Positions 35,014 through 43,576 of a DNA stretch of 64,000 nucleotides are shown here, one piece after another. The DNA comes from Nitrospira sp. (GTDB lineage: Bacteria > Nitrospirota > Nitrospiria > Nitrospirales > Nitrospiraceae). Within the stretch, counting starts at the first letter, position 1; each line of letters begins with the position of its first letter. The stretch lies in NCBI GenBank assembly GCA_022226955.1, contig CP092079.1:2569043-2633042 (forward strand), written 5' to 3'. The position numbers were made by a program, and so were the translations under genes. The notes beneath the pieces are model-generated. The model saw nothing but the letters and a program-made list of their open reading frames with translations, searched no databases and had not been told where the DNA came from.

Positions 35014-35053
35014 GAGAGGGGTGGGAGGCAATCTCCCACCCCTCTCGTTTTTT
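35014..35053 (+). terminator. Strong rho-independent terminator
   Basis: A perfect 14-bp stem (GAGAGGGGTGGGAG / CTCCCACCCCTCTC) with a five-base loop, followed by GTTTTTT. It ends the cytochrome c transcript. Confidence 0.93.
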
Positions 35054-35099
35054 AGTGAGGCTGTTAGCTTTTGATGTATGGCTTCGGCCGAGCAGAGGG

Positions 35100-35924
35100 T
35101 CAGCGGCAAAGGAGTTTGTTTGAGGTACGGGACGCAGATTGGAATGGTGAGAGGGCGTCTCGCATTGCAAAAGGTGAATAATATCCGTTGGCGGCATTTC
35201 GGCGAATAATGCTGAACTCGCGGAGAATGGCGATACTATCCCGACCAAGCCGTACTTTTGATCCTGGCCGGTCTGTCCAATTCACGGGTACTTCTGTTAT
35301 CCGGTAGCCGCGTTGTTGGGCGATGAACAGCAGTTCAATGTCAAAGCCATATCCGTTAATGGTCGAGACGGAGAAAAGATCGCGAGCGACAGATTGCTCG
35401 AATAGCTTGAACCCGCATTGCGTGTCGCCTATTCCCCGAATCCCTCCCAAACGAACCAATGTATTAAAACAGCCGCCCAGGATGCTCCTATACCACCGGG
35501 TTTTGACCGTGAAGCCTTGCTGCTGTGAGGCCAGGCTTCGTGATCCGATGGCCATGTCGGCGCCGTTTCTGATGGCCTGCTCAAGCCGGTCGAGTTCTGT
35601 AATCGCGGTAGCCCCGTCGGCGTCGGTGAATAACTGCAGTTGGCCGCGCGCGGCGAGCATCCCCTGCCTCACCGCGCCGCCTTTTCCCATGCAGGTTGGC
35701 AAGGGAATAAGCCTCGTATTGGGTTCAGTTTTGGCAAATTCACGGACTATTTTAATCGTGTCGTCCTGGCTGCCATCATCGACGACAATGATTTCGTAGG
35801 AGCGATCTTGCCGTGAAAGGAAATCGTGGATTGAGTGGAGATAGGGAAGGATGCGAGAGGCTTCGTTATGCGCGGGGATGACAACGGAGAGATCCAGTAT
35901 TCTGCACAATTCTTCCTGCGTCAC
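35100..35924 (-). CDS. Family 2 glycosyltransferase (DPM1/DolP-mannose-synthase-like)
   Basis: A 274-aa GT-A-fold transferase. LSVVIPAHNEASR (residues ~12-24), EIIVVDDGSQDDT, GKGGAVRQGML and the DXD-type FTDADGAT metal site are all clear, and the C-terminal GYGFDIELLF, PVNWTDRPGSKV match polyprenyl-phosphate glycosyltransferases that load lipid carriers. No membrane helices, so it is of the cytoplasmic type. Stands alone between the cytochrome c gene (convergent) and htrA (divergent). Confidence 0.9.
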   Translation of the reverse strand: MTQEELCRILDLSVVIPAHNEASRILPYLHSIHDFLSRQDRSYEIIVVDDGSQDDTIKIVREFAKTEPNTRLIPLPTCMGKGGAVRQGMLAARGQLQLFTDADGATAITELDRLEQAIRNGADMAIGSRSLASQQQGFTVKTRWYRSILGGCFNTLVRLGGIRGIGDTQCGFKLFEQSVARDLFSVSTINGYGFDIELLFIAQQRGYRITEVPVNWTDRPGSKVRLGRDSIAILREFSIIRRNAANGYYSPFAMRDALSPFQSASRTSNKLLCR

Positions 35925-36180
35925 CGGATCTTCCTCCTCGCGTCCTGCGTGGAAGTGCCCCTAAAGTGACGCCACGGTAAATGACTCTGTGACCGATTTC
36001 AAGTGGGGCCGATTGCCCCTGGAAAGACTGTGCAGATGCGTGGAAGAGTGAAGGTGTGAGGCAGCAATCAATCAATCGGCTGGTAGATGGATGGAGTCAG
36101 TCGTTCGCTCCTGCGGGTTACCTCAGCCTGCCCCTTCACAATGCGAAAGGAAGGCTATTTTGATGGAGGACTTTTCCTCT

Positions 36181-36210
36181 TTGAAGCCCAAGGAATGATT
36201 AGTGTAAGAT
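36181..36210 (+). promoter_or_regulatory. Candidate promoter of htrA
   Basis: TTGAAG (36181-36186), 18 bases, TAAGAT (36205-36210), 83 bases before the htrA ATG. Moderate match. The preceding 250 bases (from 35925) contain no gene. Confidence 0.35.
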
Positions 36211-36292
36211 GTCCCGTTCGGTCGGCTGGCGCGAGCCGATTGCCGATCAATGTGAGGCGTATGGTGAGTTCAACCGTCGGGAGGAACTGAGC

Positions 36293-37813
36293 ATGGTCTA
36301 TCGGCGTCAGCAGGCGGCCAAGTTTATTATTGGTTGCGGGCTTGTCTTTGCGGGCACGGTCGCAGGCGGGTTGATCGGGGATCCTGCCATATCGGCGGCA
36401 GGTGTTCCTCCGGCATTCACCCAAGGGTTTTCTGAGATTGTGAAGAAAGTGACACCCGCCGTAGTGAATATTGCCGTGACGGGCGGTGGTGGTGAAGGTG
36501 GCCGCCGCCGTGGCGGACTTCCTCCCGGCCCATTCGGTGGACCTCCAGGCGGCGGCGACGAGCCAGGCGGAGGAGATCTTCCGACGCCGCCTCCGATGCC
36601 GCCAGGGCCTCCAGGGGGGCATGGCCGGCCCGATCAAAGTGCTGGATCAGGGGTCATTTTCGATTCCAACGGCTATATCGTGACGAATAACCATGTGGTG
36701 GAAGGCGCCACGCAGATTACCGTTACGCTCAGCGATCGGCGGGAGTTTACCGCGAAGACGATCGGCACCGATCCCAAGACGGATTTGGCGGTGATTAAAA
36801 TCGAGGCGAAGGATTTGCCTTCGTTGAAGTGGGCCGATTACGACAAGCTCGCCGTAGGCGATTTGGTGCTGGCCGTCGGCAGTCCGTTCGGGCTGAGCTC
36901 CACGGTGACGATGGGCATCATCAGCGCATTGGGTCGTGGAAACGTCGGCATCGCCGATTACGAAGACTTTATTCAGACCGACGCGGCGATCAATCCGGGC
37001 AACTCCGGTGGCGCACTGGTGAACATGAACGGCGATTTGATGGGTATCAATACTGCCATTTTTTCCCGCACTGGCGGGTCGGAAGGAATCGGCTTCGCCA
37101 TTCCTAGCAGCATTGCGGTGGATATTGTCGACAGCCTTCAGAAAACCGGCAAAGTCGTCCGTGGCTGGATGGGCGTGGCGATTCAGGAGATTACGCCGGC
37201 CCTAGCCAAGTCGTTTAAGTTGCCGGAGCAGCGCAAGGGCGTGCTCATCAGCGATGTGAATGAAAACGGCCCGTCGCATGCCGCGGGTGTGAAACGGGGC
37301 GATGTGGTCATTGCTTTCAATGGTAAAGAAGTGCAGAGCGTGAGCCAGTTGCGTAATCTGGTCGCGCGGACCATGGTAGGCAAGGATGCCCAGGTGAAAG
37401 TGCTGCGCGATGGGAAAGAACAAACCATCTCGGTGAAGGTTGCGGAACGGCCGTCCGACGAGTTGCTGGCAAAGAAGGAAGCGGCGCCGCCCAAAGAACA
37501 GGGTGAGACGATCAAGCCTCCGGACAATGTGCTGGCATCGCTCAAGATTCAAGCCTTGGACAATGCGATCATGAGCCAGCTGAACATCCCTGCGAAGACG
37601 ACCGGCGTGGTTGTGACCGGTGTGGAACCGGGCGGCCAGGCGGAAGCGGCGGGATTACAGCGCGGGGACATCATTCAGGAAGTGAATCATGAGACCGTGA
37701 AAACGGTGGATGAATACCTGAAGGCTGCGAACAAGATCAAGAAAGACGAGTTGGCCGTATTGCTGGTCAACCGCCAGGGCAACAGCTTGTTCGTAGCAGT
37801 CAACCCGAAGTAG
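36293..37813 (+). CDS. Periplasmic serine protease HtrA/DegP family
   Basis: A 506-aa envelope protease/chaperone. N-terminal hydrophobic signal/anchor, then a Gly/Pro-rich segment (residues ~64-114). The trypsin-like domain has His in TNNHVVEG (about 134), Asp in KTDLAVIK (about 164) and Ser in GNSGGAL (about 238). Two PDZ domains follow (GWMGVAIQEI..., and GVVVTGVEPGGQAEAAGLQRGDII). Start at ATG 36293 with Shine-Dalgarno GGAGG. The frame runs upstream to 36209 without support. It degrades or refolds misfolded exported proteins. tatC follows downstream. Confidence 0.95.
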   Translation: MVYRRQQAAKFIIGCGLVFAGTVAGGLIGDPAISAAGVPPAFTQGFSEIVKKVTPAVVNIAVTGGGGEGGRRRGGLPPGPFGGPPGGGDEPGGGDLPTPPPMPPGPPGGHGRPDQSAGSGVIFDSNGYIVTNNHVVEGATQITVTLSDRREFTAKTIGTDPKTDLAVIKIEAKDLPSLKWADYDKLAVGDLVLAVGSPFGLSSTVTMGIISALGRGNVGIADYEDFIQTDAAINPGNSGGALVNMNGDLMGINTAIFSRTGGSEGIGFAIPSSIAVDIVDSLQKTGKVVRGWMGVAIQEITPALAKSFKLPEQRKGVLISDVNENGPSHAAGVKRGDVVIAFNGKEVQSVSQLRNLVARTMVGKDAQVKVLRDGKEQTISVKVAERPSDELLAKKEAAPPKEQGETIKPPDNVLASLKIQALDNAIMSQLNIPAKTTGVVVTGVEPGGQAEAAGLQRGDIIQEVNHETVKTVDEYLKAANKIKKDELAVLLVNRQGNSLFVAVNPK

Positions 37814-37820
37814 ACCGAGT

Positions 37821-37858
37821 ATGCGGTGCCGGTGATCGTCTGCGATCCGGCGCCGCAT
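37821..37858 (+). terminator. Hairpin between htrA and tatC (no T tract)
   Basis: A 12-bp stem (ATGCGGTGCCGG / CCGGCGCCGCAT, with one G-U) with a 14-base loop, 8 bp after the htrA stop. It lacks a run of T, so it may be an attenuator or mRNA-stabilising stem rather than a terminator. Confidence 0.45.
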
Positions 37859-37880
37859 CGTTCTGTACGATGAGGGCGCA

Positions 37881-38819
37881 GTGCTGAACGATTTGAACCG
37901 GTGGCTACAGGACTCGGTCTTCAAGCCGCTGGAAGACAAAAAAATGCCGGTCATGGAGCACCTTGTGGAGCTCCAGGTCCGGCTGACGCGCGCCGTCATC
38001 GTGACGGCGATTGTCTTTGTCATCACGTTTTTCTATGCCGATGCCCTTGTGAAATGGCTCCGCATCCCCCTCCAAAATATGTTTGTCCCCAGCACGCTGT
38101 CGTGGGAGCCGACGGATCTTCCGACGGTGCCGTTTGTCTTTCTGGCGCCGGGCGAAGCTTTGTGGCAGAACGTGAAAGTGGCTGGGTTGTTCGCCGTGGT
38201 CTTGGCGACGCCCTATATTTTGCTGGAGTTTTGGCAGTTTGTTGTGCCGGGCCTGCATGTGCAGGAGCGCCGGTTTGTCGGCCCCTTTGTGATGTTGAGC
38301 ACATTGGCGTTTCTCACGGGCGTGACCTTTTCCTTTTTCTTTGTCCTCCCCTTTGCCTTGAATTTTCTCATTTCCTACGGCGTGAATGCCGGCTTTATTC
38401 CGCAGCTCTCGATTGCGCAGTACGTCGGGTTTGCGCTGTGGTTTCTTCTTGTGTTTGGATTGATCTTTGAAGTGCCGCTGGCCATTACGTTGATGGCTAA
38501 GCTGGGCTGGGTCGATGCGCCGTTTCTGCGGCGCTATCGGAAGTGGGCGTTATTGGGATCGTTCATTGTCGCTGCTATTTTGACACCGACGCCCGATCCG
38601 TTTAACCAGTGCCTGATGGCGCTGCCGATGTATATCTTTTATGAAGTGGGCATTATCAGCGCGGGCTTCTTCAACAAGAAGAAGCCGGTGCAGGAAGAAG
38701 CCGATGCGGCGGATGCGCCGCCGCTGACTCCGGCAACCGCGGCCGCCGGCGCCGCACGGATGGCGAAATCCGGCGACAGCGAGTATGTGGGGGTGCCGAC
38801 CGGAACCCCCCGTCGATAA
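37881..38819 (+). CDS. tatC: Sec-independent protein translocase TatC
   Basis: A 312-aa inner-membrane protein with six membrane helices, the receptor of twin-arginine signal peptides. Signature segments: the cytoplasmic MEHLVELQVRLTRAV, the VPGLHVQERRFVGPF loop and ILTPTPDPFNQCLMALPMYIFYE. A charged Ala/Pro-rich tail of ~40 residues follows the last helix. Starts with GTG at 37881. It precedes the Mrp-MoeA-MobB-cytochrome genes, fitting export of folded, cofactor-loaded enzymes. No tatA is in the window. Confidence 0.93.
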   Translation: MLNDLNRWLQDSVFKPLEDKKMPVMEHLVELQVRLTRAVIVTAIVFVITFFYADALVKWLRIPLQNMFVPSTLSWEPTDLPTVPFVFLAPGEALWQNVKVAGLFAVVLATPYILLEFWQFVVPGLHVQERRFVGPFVMLSTLAFLTGVTFSFFFVLPFALNFLISYGVNAGFIPQLSIAQYVGFALWFLLVFGLIFEVPLAITLMAKLGWVDAPFLRRYRKWALLGSFIVAAILTPTPDPFNQCLMALPMYIFYEVGIISAGFFNKKKPVQEEADAADAPPLTPATAAAGAARMAKSGDSEYVGVPTGTPRR

Positions 38820-38887
38820 CCGAGACTCAGGCGATATATTACCCCCGTACGCCGGCATGGCGTGCGAATACGATAGAAGGACACACC

Positions 38888-39841
38888 ATGGCTCGCGAAC
38901 TGAATGTTATCCAAACGCCAACCTCCGGGGGAAGCGATGCCTGCACCTATATGTGGGCCTGCGCCATCTGCGACGAAAACGAATCCTGTCAGAAAGACAA
39001 GGAAGGCCATAGCCGATGGCTTGTCGCCAAGCGGATGGAGCGCATCGAATATAAAGTCCTCATCATGAGCAACAAGGGCGGGGTGGGGAAGAGCACCTGC
39101 ACGACCAATCTGGCGGTCAGTCTTGCGCTCAAGGGCTGGCACGTCGGCATCTGCGACATGGACATTCACGGCCCGAATATTCCGAAGATGGTTGGCGCGG
39201 AAGGGCAGAAGCTCAAGATCAGCACGTCCGGAGGCATCATTCCGTTCCAAGCGTATAACTTGAAAATCGCCTCCATGTCGTTCCTGCTCCAGAACCCGGA
39301 CGATCCCATCATCTGGCGTGACGCATACAAGTATGAATTCATTAACCAGCTGCTGGGCGGAGTGGAATGGCAGGATCTGAACTTCTTGTTTATCGACTTG
39401 CCGCCAGGCACCGGCAACGAATCGGTGACGACGATCGACTTGCTCGGCAATGTCAGCGGCGCGGTGATCATTACGACGCCACAGGAGGTTGCATTGCTGG
39501 ATTCGCGCAAGTCGGTGACCTTCTGCAAAGACAGTGAAGTGCCGATCATCGGCATTGTCGAGAACATGAGCGGGCTGGAATGTCCGCATTGTCATAAGGA
39601 CATCGAGGTGTTCCGCAAAGGAGGGGGGGAAGCCTCCGCCAATGGCATGGGTGTGCCGTTCCTGGGACGAATTCCGCTCGATCCGGATGTCGTGATGCAG
39701 TCGGATGCGGGTGAGCCGTTTGCGATGTTCAATTCGGATACGGCGACGGCGGAGTGCTATCACAACATTGCCAATCAGATTGAGGCGTTTTGCAAGAAAA
39801 GCGGGTCGCTGGTCAAAGTGGCGCCGCGTCACGCACATTGA
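38888..39841 (+). CDS. Mrp/NBP35-family Fe-S cluster carrier ATPase
   Basis: A 317-aa P-loop ATPase. Walker A KGGVGKST at 63-70 is followed by DMDIHGPNIPKM. The conserved CPHC near the C-terminus binds the bridging 4Fe-4S cluster of Mrp dimers. The first ~35 residues carry four Cys (19, 25, 28, 34) in an MWACAICDENESC arrangement, an NBP35-like N-terminal cluster site not found in the short E. coli form. It delivers Fe-S clusters to apoproteins. It ends 1 bp before moeA. Confidence 0.9.
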   Translation: MARELNVIQTPTSGGSDACTYMWACAICDENESCQKDKEGHSRWLVAKRMERIEYKVLIMSNKGGVGKSTCTTNLAVSLALKGWHVGICDMDIHGPNIPKMVGAEGQKLKISTSGGIIPFQAYNLKIASMSFLLQNPDDPIIWRDAYKYEFINQLLGGVEWQDLNFLFIDLPPGTGNESVTTIDLLGNVSGAVIITTPQEVALLDSRKSVTFCKDSEVPIIGIVENMSGLECPHCHKDIEVFRKGGGEASANGMGVPFLGRIPLDPDVVMQSDAGEPFAMFNSDTATAECYHNIANQIEAFCKKSGSLVKVAPRHAH

Positions 39842-39842
39842 A

Positions 39843-41153
39843 ATGGGAGCGATTGTGAAGGCACCTGACGCAACAGACGGACTCACGCGGCTCGAAGAGG
39901 CGCAGCGGATTGTCTTGGAGGCTACTCCAACACTGGGCTTGGAGAAAGTGTCCATCCTCGACGCGCTCGGCCGTGTGTTGGGCGAGGATATCGTGGCCGA
40001 GCGGGATAATCCGCCGTGGAACAATAGCGCGATGGACGGATTCGCCGTGCGCTGGGACGATATCAAGCAGGAACATGCGGTCGAAAAGACGGTCACGCTC
40101 ACTATCATTGAAGATGTGCCGGCGGGGAAAATGCCGACGAAGTCGGTCGGCCCGGGCCAGGCGATTCGCATTATGACCGGCGCGCCGATCCCGCAAGGGG
40201 CGGACACCGTGTTGAAAGTGGAAGACACAGAGCATACGCCCGATTCCGTTCGTGTCTTCAAGCCTGAATCACGCGGCGCCAATATCCGTCCACAGGGCGA
40301 AGATGTGAAGAAGGGCGAATGCATTATCGCCAAGGGGACGCAGATTCGCCCTGGCGACGCCGGCATGCTGGCGATTCTCGCCAAGTCGTTCGTCTTTGTG
40401 TATCAGCGTCCGCGCGTGGCGATTCTCTCCACCGGCGATGAGCTGGCCGATTTGGATGAGCGATTCAGCGAAGAGAAGATCATCAACTCGAACAGCTACG
40501 GAATCGCGGCGGCGGTGCAAGAGGCCGGCGGCATTCCATTTCTGCTGGGGATCGCCCGCGATACTCCCGCCGCGCTGAAGGAAAAGATTTCCCATGGGTT
40601 GACGGCGGATGTCTTGGTGTTGTCCGGCGGTGTGTCGATGGGAGATTACGATTTTACGAAGGCGGTGTTCCGCGAATTGGGCGCCGAGATGAATTTTTGG
40701 AAGCTGGCGATCAGGCCGGGGCAGCCGCTGGCGTTCGGCAAGATCCAGGGCAAGCTGGCTTTCGGTTTGCCGGGGAACCCCGTTTCATCGATGGTGACCT
40801 TCGAGCAACTGGTGCGGCCGGCTATCTTGAAGATGAACGGGCACCGGAGCTACGGCCGGCCGCTCGTGCAGGCGGTCATCCAGGAAAAGTTTTCGAAACG
40901 GACGGACCGCCGGCATTTTCTTCGCGGGGTGCTGACGCGGGAAGGCGGGGTCTTCAAGGTGCAGACGACCGGCGCGCAGGGATCTGGGATTCTCACCTCA
41001 ATGGTGAAGGCGAATTGCCTGATCGATATTCCCGTCGAAGTGGAACGGGTGAATCCGGGCGATCTGGTGACGGTGCAATTACTGAGCGGAGAGGCCTGGA
41101 AAACGCAGGCCGAGCCGATTCACAGCACCGGGCATAAGACGTCCTGTTGTTGA
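39843..41153 (+). CDS. moeA: Molybdopterin molybdenumtransferase MoeA
   Basis: A 436-aa enzyme that inserts molybdate into molybdopterin-AMP. Characteristic blocks: DNPPWNNSAMDGFAV, IMTGAPIPQGADTVLKVED, RVAILSTGDELADLDER, SGGVSMGDYDF, and LPGNPVSSMVTFEQ. A longer frame reaches 39705 but overlaps the Mrp gene. The ATG at 39843 gives the standard start. The C-terminal CC (TSCC) is unusual. Directly in front of mobB, so it is a cofactor-assembly operon. Confidence 0.95.
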   Translation: MGAIVKAPDATDGLTRLEEAQRIVLEATPTLGLEKVSILDALGRVLGEDIVAERDNPPWNNSAMDGFAVRWDDIKQEHAVEKTVTLTIIEDVPAGKMPTKSVGPGQAIRIMTGAPIPQGADTVLKVEDTEHTPDSVRVFKPESRGANIRPQGEDVKKGECIIAKGTQIRPGDAGMLAILAKSFVFVYQRPRVAILSTGDELADLDERFSEEKIINSNSYGIAAAVQEAGGIPFLLGIARDTPAALKEKISHGLTADVLVLSGGVSMGDYDFTKAVFRELGAEMNFWKLAIRPGQPLAFGKIQGKLAFGLPGNPVSSMVTFEQLVRPAILKMNGHRSYGRPLVQAVIQEKFSKRTDRRHFLRGVLTREGGVFKVQTTGAQGSGILTSMVKANCLIDIPVEVERVNPGDLVTVQLLSGEAWKTQAEPIHSTGHKTSCC

Positions 41154-41174
41154 GTGTGGAAAGGGACTGAGCCC

Positions 41175-41687
41175 ATGGCCGTGCCTATCGTATCGTTTGT
41201 CGGCCGGTCGAACAGCGGCAAAACCACGTTGATCGAGCGTGTGATTCCCGAGCTGGTGCGGGCGGGGTATCGCGTGGCGACGGTGAAACATGCCGGTCAC
41301 GGATTCGATCTCGATACCGAAGGGAAAGACAGCTGGCGCCATAAACGGGCGGGAGCCAGCAGTGTTGTCGTGATGTCTCGCGGCAGCCTGGCGATGTTCG
41401 CCGATGTGCCGGAGGAAATGAAGGTCGAGGAGATTCGCGACCGGTTTCTCGATGCGTCCTACGATCTCATTATCGCGGAAGGCTGGAAGAGCGAGGGGTA
41501 TCTCAAGATCGTCGTGATTCGCGAGCAGGTCGGCGAAGTGCCGGTCTCTCCCGATGGGCTGCTGGCGGTGGTGTCCGATAAACCAGTCGATCTTCCTGTG
41601 CCGGTGCTCGATTTGAACGATGTTACGGGTGTCGCGGCCCTCATCATCAAGCAGTTTCCTCGCGTCACGCATGAATTGGAACCGTAA
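41175..41687 (+). CDS. mobB: Molybdopterin-guanine dinucleotide biosynthesis protein MobB
   Basis: A 170-aa GTPase-like partner of MobA. P-loop VGRSNSGKTTL at the N-terminus, TVKHAGHGFDLDTEGKDS, and an IAEGWK-containing segment are family marks. ATG at 41175, with a GTG at 41154 less likely. It binds molybdopterin and GTP for MGD cofactor formation. The last 17 bases overlap the start of the cytochrome gene, so translation is coupled. Confidence 0.93.
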   Translation: MAVPIVSFVGRSNSGKTTLIERVIPELVRAGYRVATVKHAGHGFDLDTEGKDSWRHKRAGASSVVVMSRGSLAMFADVPEEMKVEEIRDRFLDASYDLIIAEGWKSEGYLKIVVIREQVGEVPVSPDGLLAVVSDKPVDLPVPVLDLNDVTGVAALIIKQFPRVTHELEP

Positions 41688-42381
41688 AGCGACGCTGATA
41701 TTCGCGCTGATCGCCGGCGCCTTCGCGTTCGGCGGGATCGCAATCCCCCTGACCAATCATCCGAAGTTCTGTGCCAGTTGCCATACCATTACTCCGTCGT
41801 ATGACAGCTGGGCGGTGTCGTCTCATAAAGAGGTGACCTGTGTGGCCTGTCATGTTCGTCCCGGCGTGGAAGGATGGCTCCATGACAAAGCGTGGAACGG
41901 GACGAAGGATTCCATGATTCATCTGTTCGGCACCCCGACGGATTCCCACAATCTCCAGGCGAAGGTGGAGTCGGATGTGTGTCTGGGGTGTCACCGCCAT
42001 ATCTTGAGAGTGTCCGAGATCGCCGAGCGGGATCTGCCCGCGCCCGTGAAGGATGTGGGACTGGTGATGAGCCATCGTGCGCATATGGAGGCGTTTGGCG
42101 AGAGAGGGCAGGGCGAGGGATGCACGACCTGCCATTCCGGTGTGGTGCACGACAAGCCGATCAAGGGCTATCCGATCGTGATTCCGCGCGGGCATGTGGC
42201 GGCGGACAGCCAGCCGTGGCATCCTGACCACCCCGAAGGATCGTACCTCCGCACCAGGGCGCTTTCCGACTGTTTCCGTTGTCATGATGGCAAACAGGAA
42301 TACAAGGGAAAGCCGGTCAGCCGGAAGTGCGAGACCTGTCATCTGTCCGACAAAATCGGCGCGGCCTTATTGTTCAATTGA
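41671..42381 (+). CDS. NapC/NirT-type multihaem cytochrome c (six haems)
   Basis: A 236-aa membrane-anchored cytochrome. The N-terminal helix (LIFALIAGAFAFGGIAIP) precedes six CxxCH motifs at 34-38, 57-61, 104-108, 151-155, 201-205 and 220-224. The first two, in the HPKFCASCHTI and EVTCVACHVRPG contexts, resemble NapC/NrfH/NirT quinol dehydrogenases, which have four haems. The last two extend it. Start at 41671 overlaps mobB by 17 bp. Likely transfers electrons between the quinone pool and a periplasmic partner, perhaps a molybdoenzyme, which would explain its location. Confidence 0.9.
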   Translation: MNWNRKATLIFALIAGAFAFGGIAIPLTNHPKFCASCHTITPSYDSWAVSSHKEVTCVACHVRPGVEGWLHDKAWNGTKDSMIHLFGTPTDSHNLQAKVESDVCLGCHRHILRVSEIAERDLPAPVKDVGLVMSHRAHMEAFGERGQGEGCTTCHSGVVHDKPIKGYPIVIPRGHVAADSQPWHPDHPEGSYLRTRALSDCFRCHDGKQEYKGKPVSRKCETCHLSDKIGAALLFN

Positions 42382-42388
42382 TACCGGG

Positions 42389-43126
42389 ATGCTGTTGATG
42401 TCGTCGCCCGTTCTTGAAGTCCGCACATTGACCAAGCGGTTCGGCGATTTTACCGCCGTGAACGGTATTTCATTCGCGCTGCAACCCGGGGAGATTCTCG
42501 GGGTCTTGGGGCCGAATGGCGCGGGCAAGACGACGACCATGCATATGCTGCTCGGCCTTATTACGCCCACGTCCGGCACGATCTCGATGTTTGGCATGGA
42601 TCTGGAGACTCATCGAGAGGCGATTTTACAGCAGGTCAATTTTTCCTCGACCTACATGTCGATGCCGCAATCGCTCACGGTCGAGGAAAATCTCTGGGTG
42701 GTTGCCCGGCTCTATGGCTTGCCAGATGTGCAACGGAGGATTGATGACATTGTGATGAAACTGGAGATGGGGGAGTTCCGGCACAAGGTCACGCGCAAGT
42801 TGTCGTCGGGACAGATGACCAGACTGGCATTGGCCAAGGCGTTTTTGACGGAGCCGAAGATTCTGTTTCTGGATGAGCCGACCGCCAGTCTGGATCCCGA
42901 TATCGCACATAAGATCAGGGCTCTGCTGAAGGATGAGCGGCGGGCCTCAGGGTTGAGTGTCCTCTATACTTCGCACAATATGCGGGAAATGGAAGAAATG
43001 TCCGACCGCATTATTTTTCTCCAGAAGGGCAACCTTGTGGCGGAGGGGACGGCCGCTCAAATTGTGTCGCGCTTCGGGCAAACGGACCTCGAAGATGTCT
43101 TTTTGAAGCTGGCCAGAGAGTCATAG
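42389..43126 (+). CDS. ABC transporter ATP-binding protein (ABC-2 type)
   Basis: A 245-aa ATPase with Walker A GPNGAGKTT at 41-49, signature LSSGQ, and Walker B KILFLDEPTAS. The Q-loop and H-loop (YTSHNMREME) are complete. Belongs to the group that pairs with ABC-2 exporters, such as the one at 43577. The ATG at 42389 and a further ATG at 42398 are both possible. It follows the cytochrome stop by 7 bp, so it is in the same operon. Substrate unknown. Confidence 0.9.
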   Translation: MLLMSSPVLEVRTLTKRFGDFTAVNGISFALQPGEILGVLGPNGAGKTTTMHMLLGLITPTSGTISMFGMDLETHREAILQQVNFSSTYMSMPQSLTVEENLWVVARLYGLPDVQRRIDDIVMKLEMGEFRHKVTRKLSSGQMTRLALAKAFLTEPKILFLDEPTASLDPDIAHKIRALLKDERRASGLSVLYTSHNMREMEEMSDRIIFLQKGNLVAEGTAAQIVSRFGQTDLEDVFLKLARES

Positions 43127-43162
43127 CGGTTCCCGCTTGGGAAGGAATGGAGCGGTTCGATC

Positions 43163-43570
43163 ATGCTGGAGACAGCCATCTCGTTTGTGTTGGGGCTGGT
43201 GCTGGGCGGGTTCGGAGTGAGCGCCGGGTGGGGGCTCTTCTGGTCGGTGTTTGCTCTCGTGGGTGTGGCGCGCGGCACGAGTAAGTGGCAAGTGGTGCGG
43301 GCCAGCCTCACTGCAGGCCTCATTCCTCTCCTCATGGCGGTGGCGGTGGTATGGGCGATGGATGGCGCGCGTCTAGGCACCTGGCCATTTCTGCTGGGAG
43401 TGGCGGGAGTTCCAGTGACGCTGCTCGGGTTGGGCCTGAGGAAATTGCCGGATGGCACGCGTGTCGGCGAGCGGCTCGTGGGCGGAGCCCAGACGATGAT
43501 GGATACGATGTTGGGACGGCATGCGGACTGCGGGGGATGCGGAGGGTGCGGCGAGGAGCATCGCCACTAG
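43163..43570 (+). CDS. Small membrane protein with C-terminal Cys/His cluster
   Basis: A 135-aa protein: about three membrane segments (AISFVLGLVLGGFGVSAGWG, ASLTAGLIPLLMAVAVVWAM, LGTWPFLLGVAGVPVTLLGLG). A short cytoplasmic or periplasmic tail ends in CGGCGGCG followed by EEHRH. Cys 123, 126, 129 and His 120, 133, 135 form a dense metal-binding candidate. Lies between an ABC ATPase and its ABC-2 permease, 7 bp before the latter. No family recognised. A metal-handling role in cytochrome or molybdoenzyme maturation is conceivable but only inference. Confidence 0.8.
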   Translation: MLETAISFVLGLVLGGFGVSAGWGLFWSVFALVGVARGTSKWQVVRASLTAGLIPLLMAVAVVWAMDGARLGTWPFLLGVAGVPVTLLGLGLRKLPDGTRVGERLVGGAQTMMDTMLGRHADCGGCGGCGEEHRH

Positions 43571-43576
43571 GATTCC

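Noticed and set aside
38639-40384. 581-codon frame on the minus strand
   Set aside because: It lies antisense across the tatC end, the Mrp gene and the moeA start, all clearly coding. Its protein is Arg/His-rich, without any domain, as expected of a shadow frame.
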